A stretch of DNA of 64,000 nt from Saturnia japonica. Taxonomy: Eukaryota; Arthropoda; Insecta; Lepidoptera; Saturniidae. The stretch spans positions 3,534,001 through 3,598,000 of the forward strand of contig CM065323.1 of assembly GCA_033032175.1 (NCBI GenBank), written 5' to 3'. Positions 22,592 through 32,984 of the stretch are shown piece after piece (position 1 is the stretch's first letter; every line of letters begins with the position of its first letter). A program made the translations under genes and the position numbers. Under the pieces are notes generated by a model. The model made no database searches, was not told the origin of the DNA, and saw only the letters and a list, made by a program, of their open reading frames with translations.

Positions 22592-22760
22592 GTTTTCGAA
22601 ACAATCACGACGCGATCTCACAATGACGATATCACTAGAAACTATCGATTTATCATGAAAACAGTTCGCACAATTAATTCTCTTCTGAAATTTGAACACT
22701 AAAACCTTATTTTTTCACTTCAATGCACAAAAGTTTACACACGATTCAAATTTTGAACTA
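22592..22760 (-). promoter_or_regulatory. Candidate 5' UTR exon and promoter of the tetraspan gene
   Basis: About 1.1 kb upstream of the coding exon a consensus donor (GAAAAC then GTGAGT, boundary at 22592) lies on the minus strand. It is preceded by a CpG-containing stretch (gatcgcgtcgtgattg) unlike the surrounding AT-rich DNA. A five-codon upstream ORF (ATGATAAATCGATAG) lies within it. The transcription start is not determined; the outer limit 22,760 is arbitrary. Inference only. Confidence 0.4.
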
Positions 22761-24362
22761 CGGTACACCAACTTCGCTTGACTTTGTATCTATTTCAGTT
22801 TATCAAATATTATTATTTTATTTCTATCTGAATAATACGGAAAATTGCATGTAGACAATTGTGTCAAAGGTTCGCAGAATTTATCGTGCATGAGAAAACA
22901 CGGTTTACAAATTTCTCCACATTACACTACGCGCAACGCCAATGTGATCGGTAAATAAACTGGTTTTTTGATTGAAATCCTAGAGCGCAGCGGCCTACGT
23001 TGGCAACTGGCATATTAAAATTTCAAGAGAACTTGTTTATATGGATTGTCTCTTTCTTATTTGAACTAATGCCTCATGGATAACATGAGATAAAGAGTGA
23101 CACACTGTTTTTGTCAAAACCACGACAAATATGTCTTATCGTTCAGAAATTTAATAAAGTTCTAAAACCCTAATCTAGAAATGTTGAATGGAACAATAAT
23201 GGATGAAGTTGAATTGTCTAGTTTATCATATCTATCTCAGCTTACGCTTAGACGATTTTATATCTTGTTACCTTAATACACTGTATTAAATCAATATGTT
23301 CATTATTTTTTACATTTCTGAACGTTATAGTACATTCCATTAAACGTTAAATAATAGCAAACGGCTTCGTAGTTTTATTTTTAGTATATAGAAAAATATA
23401 ATATATTGTTTTTCAATACTTAATGTTTTTCAAAATCTGTTGTATTGTACATGTTTTATTGTATATTTTTTTATTCCATTATTTGAATGAATATGGTTAA
23501 GGTTGATTATTTAATACCGATTTAATTTTTATTTGTCTTTGTAAGATTAATAAACAAAATTGCAACTGCATAACAGAAGAGAATCGAAAATAATTATAAA
23601 CAAATTTTGTGAAATTGTAATGTAATAAAACCGAATACCGATACGAGTACTTTTCACAGATATCAACTCGGTACTAAATTGTTCTAAAATAATGCATTAT
23701 TTGCGAAGGTGTTACTATAAACATGGTATTAATCATTATTGAATTAAAAACAATATTCATCAAAAGTATTTAATTTTGAACATAATTGTCCTGGACATCA
23801 ATTGATTTCAATAAGTATCTTAGGAGATATCACAGTTTTAAAATTACTCCGCAGCAAATTAAAGAAAGTTTCAGCACCTTTAGAATTATCTTGTACCTAA
23901 ACCTTGTCCACTAGGTTAACCACTTTTTGACAGCAGTTTTAGAACGTAACTGTTTCAAATTACGTAAAAGTTAACTTTAAAATGAGATTAAAAATAAATA
24001 TTCTAACTGCGTCATGTTTTTACATTATCATAATTATGACTTCTTACAAACATTATAATACCGTAAATGTAACAGGTTTTCCAAAAAAGCGATAATTGTT
24101 TTAAATTGTAATTTTTATGTAAGTGTATAAAATGTATGTATGTATTAATAATTTTAATGTATTAAATTTAGTTACATTCTATCGTAACTAGTGATGGGAT
24201 CAAATGTATTCGCTCTATTAATTTTATACATGATATCTAAATCAGTATCGGTAAATCGAATTCACTTAAATATCAATAAAGTATTATAAATTAAACAGAA
24301 TCTTTTTCAAACAAATCAAAGGCTTTGTATACAAAAAATAAAACAACCAGATGAATATTTAT
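22761..24362. other. Intergenic AT-rich DNA
   Basis: No coding, RNA or repeat signature recognised on either strand. Confidence 0.5.
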
Positions 24363-25028
24363 AATTTTTTTTTTTTTTTAACTGACTCCACTGTTAGCCT
24401 TAGGGACTCTATCCAAAAACAGAGCCGCTGCGGCTTGTACAGCTTCACCGGACTTGGGGGCGAGCGCTTAGGGCACTCAGCCGCGAAAGTTTTTGACGAC
24501 CCGCACGAGGGTGCCAGAGTGGCCGAACCTTACAGAACCTATGTACCTGTGTGGTGTGCACGTGTGTGTGTTCATACGTGTGTAATGTTGTGTGTGGGTA
24601 GCTAAGTGTTGCACGTATAGTGTCACTTGTATCGCGCGGGCGGATGCCTGACCCAAGGGCTTCACACCGAGGAACGGACCTAGGCTTGGGTTGCCGCTAG
24701 AGAAGGTGGACGTGAAGGGTGTGTGGGAGCGAAGTTGACCGCCCGTCCTCTGCGGAGAGAACGGTGGCTACGCAGGCGTGGGCGGTGGCACGCTCTGTTT
24801 GGAGAGGCGGTGGAATAGAACGCGTTTGCTGTTTCGATTTGGTCGAGCGGGTCAGTAAAGATGTTACGCGGCCGGCGTTTACTCCGGCAGGCATTGGGGT
24901 CCGGCACATAGGAAGCTGCCACTTTGATTAACGAATTCGCGTGGTTCGACGCGGTGTCTAAATAAGAGCGAGAAAGGTGTTTAGCATAAGCATGTATCGA
25001 AGGAAGGTCCATATCTCTGTGGAGATCT
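24363..25028 (-). mobile_element. Jockey-clade LINE, 5'-truncated copy with poly(A)
   Basis: Minus-strand 3' end of the LINE family found complete at 51.8-56.2 kb. A run of T (about 24366-24380) is the poly(A) tail on the minus strand. The 3' UTR (ccgctgcggcttgtacagct, gtgtggtgtgcacgtgtgtg) and the ORF2 C-terminus (DLPSIHAYAKHLSRSYLDTA, KRRPRNIFTDP, RRGRAVNFAPTHP) match. Homology stops abruptly at about 25028, the truncation point. Compared with the 52-kb copy it lacks about 210 bp of 3' UTR. I found no target-site duplication. Confidence 0.85.
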
Positions 25029-25150
25029 TCCATACGATCGTCTGAAGACTCGCCGTCTTCACCTAAATTTATTGTGATTGGTTCTTGCTCTATAATATTG
25101 TCGAAGGCCACATCTCTTTCCCAATCCGACACTACTAGTCGATAATAAAA
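25029..25150 (-). pseudogene. Unidentified acidic ORF fragment fused in frame to the LINE
   Basis: The frame that enters the LINE C-terminus is already open upstream, reading SDWERDVAFDNIIEQEPI and INLGEDGESSDDRME before DLHRD. This is not LINE sequence (the 52-kb copy reads YVRSV there). Its acidic, well-spaced composition looks like true coding DNA, perhaps the N-terminal part of another transposase or a host exon. The combined frame runs from about 25150 to 24680 without a stop. A TGA bounds it upstream. I do not recognise the family. A chance open frame across 40 codons in AT-rich DNA is the alternative. Confidence 0.4.
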
Positions 25151-26415
25151 TCAATAATTGATACTAATTAAAGTATTTATAATCGGATCAATAATGGCAT
25201 TTTCACATTGCCGCAATCACAGTTTCCATCTTTCAATAACTGTCGTTGTGCGGGTCAGGTAGTTAAAAATAAAAACCACTACATGCCACTTAAAGATCCC
25301 ACCAAAAACTTCAATCGCCCTTTTAATAGCACCCATAAACTTTGTTATTTATAATTAAATAATGAGTTGCTTTATATTTACGCAGTGTACAATAATTACT
25401 AGCTATGCTCCACGGTTTCACCCGTGTTAATTTTATACGACAAACACCGCAACGCTAACACACCCGTGTACCCTATCATAATTTCCCACCAGTACAAATT
25501 ATTTCACCTAAACGATGTGTTCAAATAACATGCTTTAAAGAGAAAAATTTAACTTCATAAACTTGTCTTTATTTACAATGATTAAAATAATGAACATATA
25601 TATATTTATTAATTTTGTTGTCATAAAATAGCTTATTGTAGCTTATATATAAGAGAGCGGTATATAATACTGGGGATTATTTTTTAGATATTATATATTT
25701 TTGTATAACATATTTTTATTTACGTACCACTGAAAATGTTCGCAGCGCACGCTGATAAAGCAGTTCGGGAGAGCTTCGTGTTCCGACTCACTTAACAAAA
25801 ATCAATATTAAAAGCTAGCTGGGATGAACACCTTGAAGTTAGATACCCTGTACTATTCCTCTTGAATGAAACTATCGTATAAAAAATAATTTTTCAAATC
25901 CGACTGGTAGTTCCAGAAATCACAAGATAAATCATGTCCTACTAAAGTTGAACGGAAAAATGGTTATCTAAAAGATTTTTTTTTCAGTCACAAAACATGC
26001 CTGATGCTTTTGTAGAAAGTAAGTATTTATTGCACAGAAAATGACCTATTATCCCACGGAATAAAACAGTAAACCTACTGTATAAATTTGTTCTGTAAGT
26101 GTTGTTCTGCCGCCATGCCGGTCGCTGCTATCTTACCATTTCCCTATTACATAAAGTATACTTAGATGATCAATACAGTTAAATAATCGGAATTTAGAAA
26201 ATGCATATATAAATGTTTTAGTTAGTATTTAGTGTACTTACAAATGAAATTAAATATATCTCCTATTTCTCCAGTTTCAGTGTAATTGGTACATTTTTGA
26301 AACAGCGAATAGGTAGCGAATTACTACATAACGACGGATAAGGATCATTAAAGACCATCTGCATTTTAGCTAGTAGGTCAGCTGTAAACCTGCAGATCGA
26401 TAAATTTCGAAATAA
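25151..26415. other. Intergenic with two repeat pieces
   Basis: A family-1 end (aaagatcccaccaaaaactt, about 25290-25310) and a dispersed repeat from about 25,395 to 25,950 are recognised. The latter starts tactagctatgctccacggt and ends cctcttgaatgaaactatcg, aaatccgactggtagttcc; I associate it with a common lepidopteran repeat. No genes seen. Confidence 0.5.
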
Positions 26416-28159
26416 CAGCTATATCTTTTAAATCTACCACCACCAAACGATTTAAAGTCATTGCGTAGGGTTATTGGAATGTTTGCTCATTACAGTAAAT
26501 GGATACCGAATTTTTCTGAGAGAATTCATAGTCTTTCAAACACAAAAATATTTCCATTGACACAAGACTTAGTAAAATCTTTTGAAGAATTGAAATCTGA
26601 CATTGCAAAATCATCAACATACGCTATATATAACGATATTCCATTTGTTGTTGAAACCAATGCTTCAGAGCATTCAATTGCTGCTACATTAGCACAAAAT
26701 AATCGTCCTATAGCTTTCTTTTCTCGCAGCTTAAATCATAGCGAGTTAAACCATTCTGCCATTGAAAGAGAGGCGTATGCTATTGTGGAATCCCTGAAGA
26801 AATAGCGACAATTTCTTATAGGTAGACTATTTAATTTAATTACCGATCATAGGTCGGTTCATTCATGTTCGACAACAAGAAAACAAGTAAAGTTAAGAAT
26901 GAGAAAATAAAATGATGGCGTCTTGAACTTGCACCATTTAAATATGACATTGTATACCGTCCGGTAAACATAATAATTTAGCTGACGCAATATCGCGCGT
27001 ATGTGCAAACATGCAAACGCCAAATGAAAGATTAAAATCTCTACACAAATCCTTATGTCATCCGGGAGTAACAAGAATGATTCACTGGCTAAGGTCAAAA
27101 AATTTTGCTTATTCTATAGATGAAGTTAGGAACATAACCAATTCATGCCGTCACTACGCAGAGATCAAACCAAGATTTATTAGACCATCGAATCCTGGAC
27201 CACACATTATAAAGGCGACTTCACCATTCGAGAGACTAAGTGTTGATTTTAAGGGACCCTTACAGTCAAACACTAAGAATAAATATATACTAACGGTTAT
27301 TGATGAATTCTCTCGATTTCCTTTTGCATTTGCATGTCAAGATATGACACCGAACACCGTTATCAATCATCTTGGTGAATTATTCATGCTCTTTGGCATG
27401 CCGGCATATATGAACTCGGATAGAGGCACGTGTTTCCTTTCTTATGAAATAAAAGAATTCCTATAAAAAAGTGGTATTGCTACAAGTCGAACTACACCGT
27501 ACAACCCTCCAGGTAATGGTCAAGTGGAAAGACTGAATTCTACACTTTGGAGAACTGTACAATTAGCTTTAAAATCTAGAGGCCTATCTACTTAAAATTG
27601 GGAGATGGTCCTGCCACATGCATTGCACTCCATACGTTCCTTACTATGTACAGCTACAAACTGCACGCCACATGAGAGAATGTTCAGACATCAAAGAAGG
27701 TCGACCAATGGAAATACAATCCCCAGTTGGCTGCTAAACTCAAATCAGGCGCTAATTAAAAAGTTTAATCGTGCTAACAAATACCAAGCCTTAGTGGAGG
27801 AAGTAGAACTATTACATGTAAATCCAGATTATTCTTACGTACGAATGCCCGACGGTAGAGAATCTACCGTATCTAATAGGCATTTAGCACCATTAGGTGC
27901 ACACGATGAACCCATTGATAACTTTGTACCTACAAATATGGATTTGTCGAACTTTGAAGAAACTTCTCCGGAAGTGACTCCATCTGAATCTGATGCGCTC
28001 AGTACCGCTAAACAGAGCTTAGAAGTTCCAGAAGTAGAAACATCTACAACTGAGCAACAAATAGTAGAGTCACAAAGTCATAACTCTTCTGGACCTTTAC
28101 GAAGGACGTCTAGAGAGCGCCGACCACCCAAATATCTGAATGACTACGTCACATCTTAG
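26416..28159 (+). pseudogene. Second Ty3/gypsy pol remnant (RNase H and integrase)
   Basis: Distinct from the Kabuki-like element. From 26416 it reads LRRVIGMFAHYSKWIPNFSE (end of RT), RNase H (FVVETNASEHS, AIEREAYAIVESLKK), an integrase zinc region (SLCHPGVTRMIH) and an integrase core (LSVDFKGPL, NSDRGTCF, NGQVERLN). A charged C-terminus ends RRTSRERRPPKYLNDYV. Lesions: TAG 26803-26805; frame changes at about 26850 and 26965; a TGA near 26912; TAA at 27464-27466 and 27593-27595. The second zinc-finger Cys position is Tyr (codon 27155-27157). Protease and most of RT are missing. The ORFs at 26461-26805, 27011-27466 and 27605-28159 are pieces of this one pseudogene. No 5' LTR was found. Confidence 0.88.
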
Positions 28160-28172
28160 CACATCGGAAGAA

Positions 28173-28563
28173 TGTGGTATATCTATGACCTCTTATATCT
28201 AGTCTATGGACGTTCCTTAGCAACTAGTTTGTTAAAATAATTATGTCATATCTACTACAAAATATGTAACATCGATTTTGTTAATTAAAACCTTTTAATG
28301 CAAGGTTTTGTCTTTAACAATTAGAGAAACAGTTCGTTCGTTTTTCATAGTTGTTTTTAGTAGCGTTTCTAAACGAAACGCTCTGTACTAAATTTCTAAT
28401 ACTCGTATCGATTCATTTCTGGACAACTCTGCTGACGGTGCTGACATCTGAGATACTTAGTTCTTCAATTTCTAATATATTAAAAAGGGCTTGGTAACTT
28501 TACAAAAGCATATTTTGTAATTTACACAATTCAATATTAGAAAATAATAATACCTAAGTTTCA
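28173..28563 (+). repeat. Possible 3' LTR of the second gypsy element
   Basis: TGTGGTATATC starts at 28173 after a purine run (ggaagaa) 14 bp past the pol stop, where a 3' LTR is expected. The right end cannot be fixed because no second copy is present; ...ttacaaca (28591) and earlier CA ends are candidates. If real, it sits directly upstream of the first exon of the small membrane-protein gene, in the same orientation. Confidence 0.35.
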
Positions 28564-28593
28564 GTGTGCCTTGTGCACAACCCTTACAACACG

Positions 28594-28691
28594 ATGAATG
28601 ATACGCAGGCAACTCTCTTAGTGCTTTTCGTTTCTGTTGTACTTATGATGGTCATTGCCACTTGTGTGATGTGTATCTACATTAAAGTAAG
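28594..28691 (+). CDS. Small membrane protein, exon 1
   Basis: ATG at 28594 opens MNDTQATLLVLFVSVVLM, continuing MVIATCVMCIYIKV. That is a five-residue lead with an N-x-T glycosylation sequon at residue 2, then a hydrophobic helix (residues about 7-30) with Lys after it. A strong donor follows (AAG then GTACGT, boundary 28691), leaving phase 2. A second possible donor five bases earlier (GTAAGG) would produce an immediate stop with exon 2. An acceptor-like tttcag ends at 28563, so a 5' UTR exon may lie upstream. Joined to exon 2 (34752-34893) it gives 79 residues. Positive charges after the helix predict a cytosolic C-terminus. I do not recognise the family. It could alternatively be a chance ORF, but matching splice phases and two open exons argue against that. 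Confidence 0.62.
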
Positions 28692-28945
28692 GTACGTAAT
28701 ACCTTTATTTATAAAAATAAGAGTGTACAGGGTGATGCGTTTTCAGTTCAGTTGAATTAATATTTTGTTATTTCCACTGAGCATATTATGTAAAGGACAT
28801 ATAAATATATTGTTTCCAATAGTTAGCTCAAAAGACTAAAAATATTTTACCACCTTGTAAAGTTGTAAGTAACTGCATTTTCTAAGTACTTATACAATTT
28901 AGAAAAAGGTTAAAATCTTAACTAAGTCGCCTTAATTTTTGGGTT

Positions 28946-28962
28946 GGGGGGGGGGGGGGGGG
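28946..28962 (+). repeat. Poly-G run (17 G)
   Basis: Uninterrupted G17, with ggg-tt just before it. It could fold as a quadruplex; length is likely to vary between reads. Confidence 0.9.
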
Positions 28963-29339
28963 AGTTAGGAGCTGGTCCCACTCTTTCCTCCCGCAGGAGA
29001 AGCACTTTTTTTAAAATTTAATAAAAAATAAACATGGCAGCATAATGCAATTTTGACTAGTGTCCATTGTTTAAATAGCTGTGAATGAATAAATGGTGAC
29101 TGATGTGTTCTGGCACTCCCCAGCTGCTTGCGCTCGCTTGGCTCATGTGCTTTGTTCCGAAAGAAACCTAACTTAAGCTAACTCACCATTCGGGTCACTG
29201 ATGAACTGCGACAGCCTCTCACAACCTATTACTTCATCATAATTAAGTGGATTGTTTATTATTTTTACAGGAAAGGAAGATTTTAGAATAACAACAATAA
29301 TTCTGTTATATATTTATTTTAATTTAAAGACATTTAATT

Positions 29340-29840
29340 ACTTGTATAATTTGTAAAATGGATCCTTTTTAATAATTCTAAATTTCGCTTCCACAAGTAT
29401 TCTACAATAGCATTCCCGAAATATTCTGAATTATTATAATTGTCTTCTTTGAAAAATCTTTTGACTGCCCTCCACTGGGACTCTATTCTTTGTCTATGAG
29501 TCCCATTTGAAGTAACAAGTGGGTTCTCGAGTCGGAATGATTAACTTTTTTATGTATATATCCATGCTCCGCAAAGTAGTCATATGCCTTCCAACAATCT
29601 GTATGAATTGTGGTTCCTGTTTCAACATTTTTTAAATTAATGGAACCAGAAGTTCTGCGGAGCGTATATTTTCTGGACACATCTCCTTTATTATATTTTC
29701 TTTTTCCAAACTACAATTATCTATTTGAACTATCTTTCCATGACCTCCAATCTTTCCAGTGCAGTTAATTTTTTCTATATAATATAAAACAACACATTCT
29801 CGACAATAACTGTACCAGTCACAAATGGTATAATAGTCAA
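29340..29840 (-). pseudogene. Merlin-type (IS1016/ISXO2-like) transposase remnant
   Basis: Minus-strand readings show TICDWYSYCREC, then KIGGHGKIVQIDNC (first catalytic Asp in the IDxS-like position). GTTIHTDCWKAYDYF follows, and GYIHKKVNHS, all hallmarks of the ISXO2-like DDE domain that in animals marks Merlin transposons. In a different frame it continues NPLVTSNGTHRQRIESQWRA then VKRFFKED, containing the third catalytic residue (Glu in RIESQW). So there is a frameshift near 29,525. The N-terminus and both terminal repeats were not identified. Members are uncommon compared with Tc1/mariner. The ORF at 29483-29680 is only a piece. Confidence 0.82.
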
Positions 29841-30402
29841 TGCATTATGAACTGAGGCTTTGGGTCATAAATCATATTTATCTGTCTATCTTGCTCGCAC
29901 TTACAGGTCTTATGGAGAGGTGTAGTGATGTGCGTAAGAATTGTAGAGATGCATATTGATAATGGGATAGGTATGATTGATATGCTAAATTATGTTAAGT
30001 ATTAATAGGAATAATTTTTCCCTATATGAAAATAAAGTTTTTAATTTGTAAGTAATGTAATGAGATGAGTGTCATAACAAAAAATTTTATATTTATGGAA
30101 AAACAACAACCCTTACTCATACGGACCAATCAGGAGTCAGAGTGCTAATGAAGGTCATGATGACGCATCGAACCCACGTGTGCAGGTAGCTAAGTATCGA
30201 TAATGGGTTGCATAGCATGCACATTCCTACTGTCAGTGACATTTATTGCCCGACATCTCAGTTTAAAATGCGTCGATTATAGTTCTACTAAGACATTGTT
30301 GTCTAGACTCTGGCAAATGAAAGTAGAGACTGAAAAAGCGCAGCAAATTTAAAAAATATCAATATAGCAACCCCAAAATTAGTATGACATACCTGGAATA
30401 AC

Positions 30403-31035
30403 CTAATTTGATACTTTATAATATAAAATAAATTGTTTTTGCTCATTTAAATTGGGTATAAGCTTTTCTCTTAGCCATTTATTAAAGTTTACAGAATTCA
30501 TGTTGTGGTGGTAGTCCACCATTTTGGATTTAGTGCTAAAGACTAACAATGAGTTTGGCACAGGGCCTTTCTCTGATCCAGCATGTACAATTATGTACCT
30601 TTTCCCTGTCGAAACATTTTCAATTGCAACACTTGTAGATAGACCTTGCCAAGACTTCTTGGCCTTGTAGTTTTTATGAACATAGGTCTCGTCTAAATAA
30701 ATTATTGACTTTCCTTCTCTATGTTTCAAAGCCATGGTTTTTAAAAACCGTTGTCTCCAGGCAGATATGTTAATGTTGTCATAACGTTCAATTAACAATG
30801 AACACTCATTCTTATTTTTCTTAAATTCATAGCCATTGGACAATTAAAATTGGCGAAGAGTTTTCCTGCATCCTTTAAATCCAATGCTTTCTCTTAATTC
30901 CACTAACAGAGTTCTCAACGTAGGAACTTGTTTTCTAACGATGTAAAATTTGTTAATTTTGTTACGAATAGTATATATGTCGGACACTGGGCTTATGTGG
31001 CCTTTTTTTCCCTGGGGTATTCCAGACACCTTCAT
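30403..31035 (-). pseudogene. IS630/Tc1-like DDE transposase, main exon, disrupted
   Basis: Reads SPVSDIYTIRNKINKFYI (linker), TLRTLLVELRESIGFKGCRK (helix-turn-helix-like), then RQF, an in-frame TAA, and SNGYEFKKNKNECSLLIERY. The DDE domain starts with IIYLDETYVHKNYKAKKSWQ (first catalytic Asp in LDET), then GKRYIIVHAGSEKGPVP and DYHHNMNSVNFNKWL. The frame ends after EQKQFILYYKVSN, exactly where the second catalytic Asp block is expected, so the Asp and Glu are lost. A one-base frame change lies near 31,010 (run of A). This family is widespread in insects as IS630-like proteins. Upstream exons lie at 31,076-31,110 and beyond, with introns. The copy is dead. Confidence 0.75.
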
Positions 31036-31187
31036 TTACTGTACCTTCCTTTTTTATTCTTTTTAATGTTGTAACACTCACTTCTGTAAAGAATGATGAA
31101 ACAGAATGATTAGGTGCTGCATTTATAATAGCAAATCATTTATTAGATTATATCTTTATTAAACTTATGTACTTAGGAAAAACTTAC

Positions 31188-32310
31188 CAGTGATTGAAGC
31201 TATTTTATCCAAGTATTGGTTCTGGGTTCTCACTATCTCATCAACCCCTTTGCGGTAGCATACAACCGCGTCACCCCGGCGGCCGGCCCGGCAATTTTGG
31301 GCCCCGGCCTAAATAGGAGACAGCTCAGTACACCCTAGCTGTCTCCTCCGTCCGCCGAACCTGTGCAATGGGAAGACGTGCCCCCCGACCCGTCTCCCCT
31401 GATTCGGCTAGGGTGGCGGGAGTTGGCATATAAAACGCCTCCACCGGCCACCCATTCGTCTTTGGCGGAGAGGGCCGCTAAGGGGATCCCCCTCGCGAAT
31501 CCTCTCCGCGGCCTCCTTCTGCGAGATAACGTCCTCGCGGAAGGAGACCATCGCCGTCCATGGCTCTCACCACACCCGGCAGCGAGAGGTCCCTTCCAAC
31601 AACTACGGCCAGAGTGCGGCGCTGCTCCTTCCACGCCGCACACTCAGAGAGAGTGTGCTGCACCGTATCCTCTACAGCCCCGCACTCATGGCACGCAGTG
31701 GTGGGCTCCCTTCTGGCTATTCGGTGCAGGTACCATCCGAAGCAACCATGTCCGGATAGCACCTGCACGAGTCTAAACGTAAGGGAGCCCCACTCCCTTC
31801 CGCATCACCCTCTGAGGACCGGGCGAACGGCGTCTAACCCTCTTGCCGCAGCTGCGCAATCTCCGTAGGAGCCGGAGGCTCTCCTATCTCTTTCCTCGCC
31901 GCCGTGAATCTACAAACGGCGGCGAGCACCTCCGCCTCCAGTTCCCACGGCGGGGAGCCGGCGAGCACAAATCTCATCAACCCCTGTGGTACATCCGCCA
32001 GATTTTCTGTAAAAGAAAACAAGTTGTGTTAAAATTACAATGTAACATTTATTAAGGTATGTTAGATAACCATAATGCATTATTATGAAGCTATTTAACG
32101 TAATATAAACTGAATGTGGAGCAAACTAGAAAAATAGTTTTGTAAAAATATAAATAATAATTCCGATTTCAAACAAAGTATCAACTTCTAAGCGTCATAC
32201 TAACCTAAGAAATTCGAAACCACACGTAAACAATCTTGTTTCAGTTTGAATTCAGCGTCTTTCTCCTGTTGTTTTTCTTCCAATTTAGAAATCATGCGAA
32301 ACAACATCTC
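31188..32310 (-). pseudogene. Upstream exons of the IS630-like transposase gene, split by a LINE
   Basis: A middle exon runs from an acceptor (ttttcttttacag, exon start 32006) to a donor (GTAAGT, exon end 31188). It is interrupted by the R1-like LINE at 31,250-31,970. Its frame reads KSGGCTTGVDEIVRTQNQYL then DKIASIT, and the next exon continues after another acceptor near 31,107 (catcattctttacag) with VSVTTLKRIKKEG, the helix-turn-helix region of this family. A first exon (ATG 32307 or 32295, MISKLEEKQQEKDAEF ... CLRVVSNFL) ends at 32205 with donor GTTAGT. Its phase is off by one relative to the middle exon, so a base has been lost or gained. Exon-intron structure is inferred from splice motifs. 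Confidence 0.55.
31250..31970 (-). mobile_element. R1-clade LINE, 5'-truncated insertion
   Basis: GC-rich minus-strand fragment encoding the R1-type ORF2 C-terminus: LAGSPPWELEAEVLAAVCRF, then LTFRLVQVLSGHGCFG and the zinc motif CHECGAVEDTVQHTLSEC (C-X2-C-X8-H-X4-C). A stop and frame changes occur between and after these blocks. It ends in ggttgtatgctaccgca without poly(A). It is flanked by a perfect 15-bp duplication, atctcatcaacccct, at 31,235-31,249 and 31,971-31,985. It landed in an exon of the IS630-like gene. Large antisense ORFs (31363-31776, 31560-31868) are shadows caused by high GC. Confidence 0.88.
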
Positions 32311-32984
32311 CCTCACTCCAAGAAAAATGCTCAACAAAGGCACAACAAATCACCAACAACACTCGCATCTTGTTTTGACAAATTGAATTTGACATTTTGT
32401 CTAATATTGCCATATAAAAAGTCTGCAAATAATTCAAGTGTCTTCTTTCGTTTGCCAGAATCTATCTTCCTTCCTTCCTAACTAAATAAAATGGCAGTTG
32501 TGTTTCGTTTCACGTTTTGACAGTTGTAGCATAAAAGACACTGAGAAACTTACCCAAAGTAACAATAATTCCATTCAATTACACGCATTTGCAAGTCTTT
32601 ACGTAAGATTTTATTGAATTTTTAAAAAATAATTTAAAATATGTATCTAAATTTATTTCCGGCGGCGAAAATTATATAGGCAGGTTTGAGACGGACCTCC
32701 TTGACCTCCCTGAACTCTCAGAACTTTAAAATCCAGGGGACTTGGTTTAAGATCCAACCCTAGAAAAAAAGTATTTTATTAACCAACTCTAAAACAAGGA
32801 GGAGGTTCTCAATTCGAATGTATAGTTTTTTGTGGACTGTTGGCCATAACTTCTTTGTTTATGAACAAATTTGGATGAATTTCGATATTATCTGTCTAGG
32901 AATTGTATATGAATTTTCAACAGATAATTTTTTTGTTTCTCCTATCCTCATTATGATCACAGTTCAAACTTTTTTTTTTATGTG
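32311..32984. other. Intronic AT-rich DNA
   Basis: No feature recognised. The plus ORF 32236-32481 is antisense to the IS630-like first exon. Confidence 0.45.

Noticed and set aside
24477..24931. Plus- and minus-strand ORFs of 60-84 codons
   Set aside because: Other frames of the LINE 3' UTR and ORF2 end.
28564..28593. Upstream GTG extension of the microprotein
   Set aside because: A normal ATG lies at 28594 directly before the hydrophobic helix; the GTG is preceded by an acceptor-like tttcag, so this part is better read as 5' UTR.
31363..31776. 137-codon plus-strand ORF, Pro/Arg-rich
   Set aside because: Antisense to the R1-like LINE coding fragment; open only because the region is GC-rich. 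No motif.
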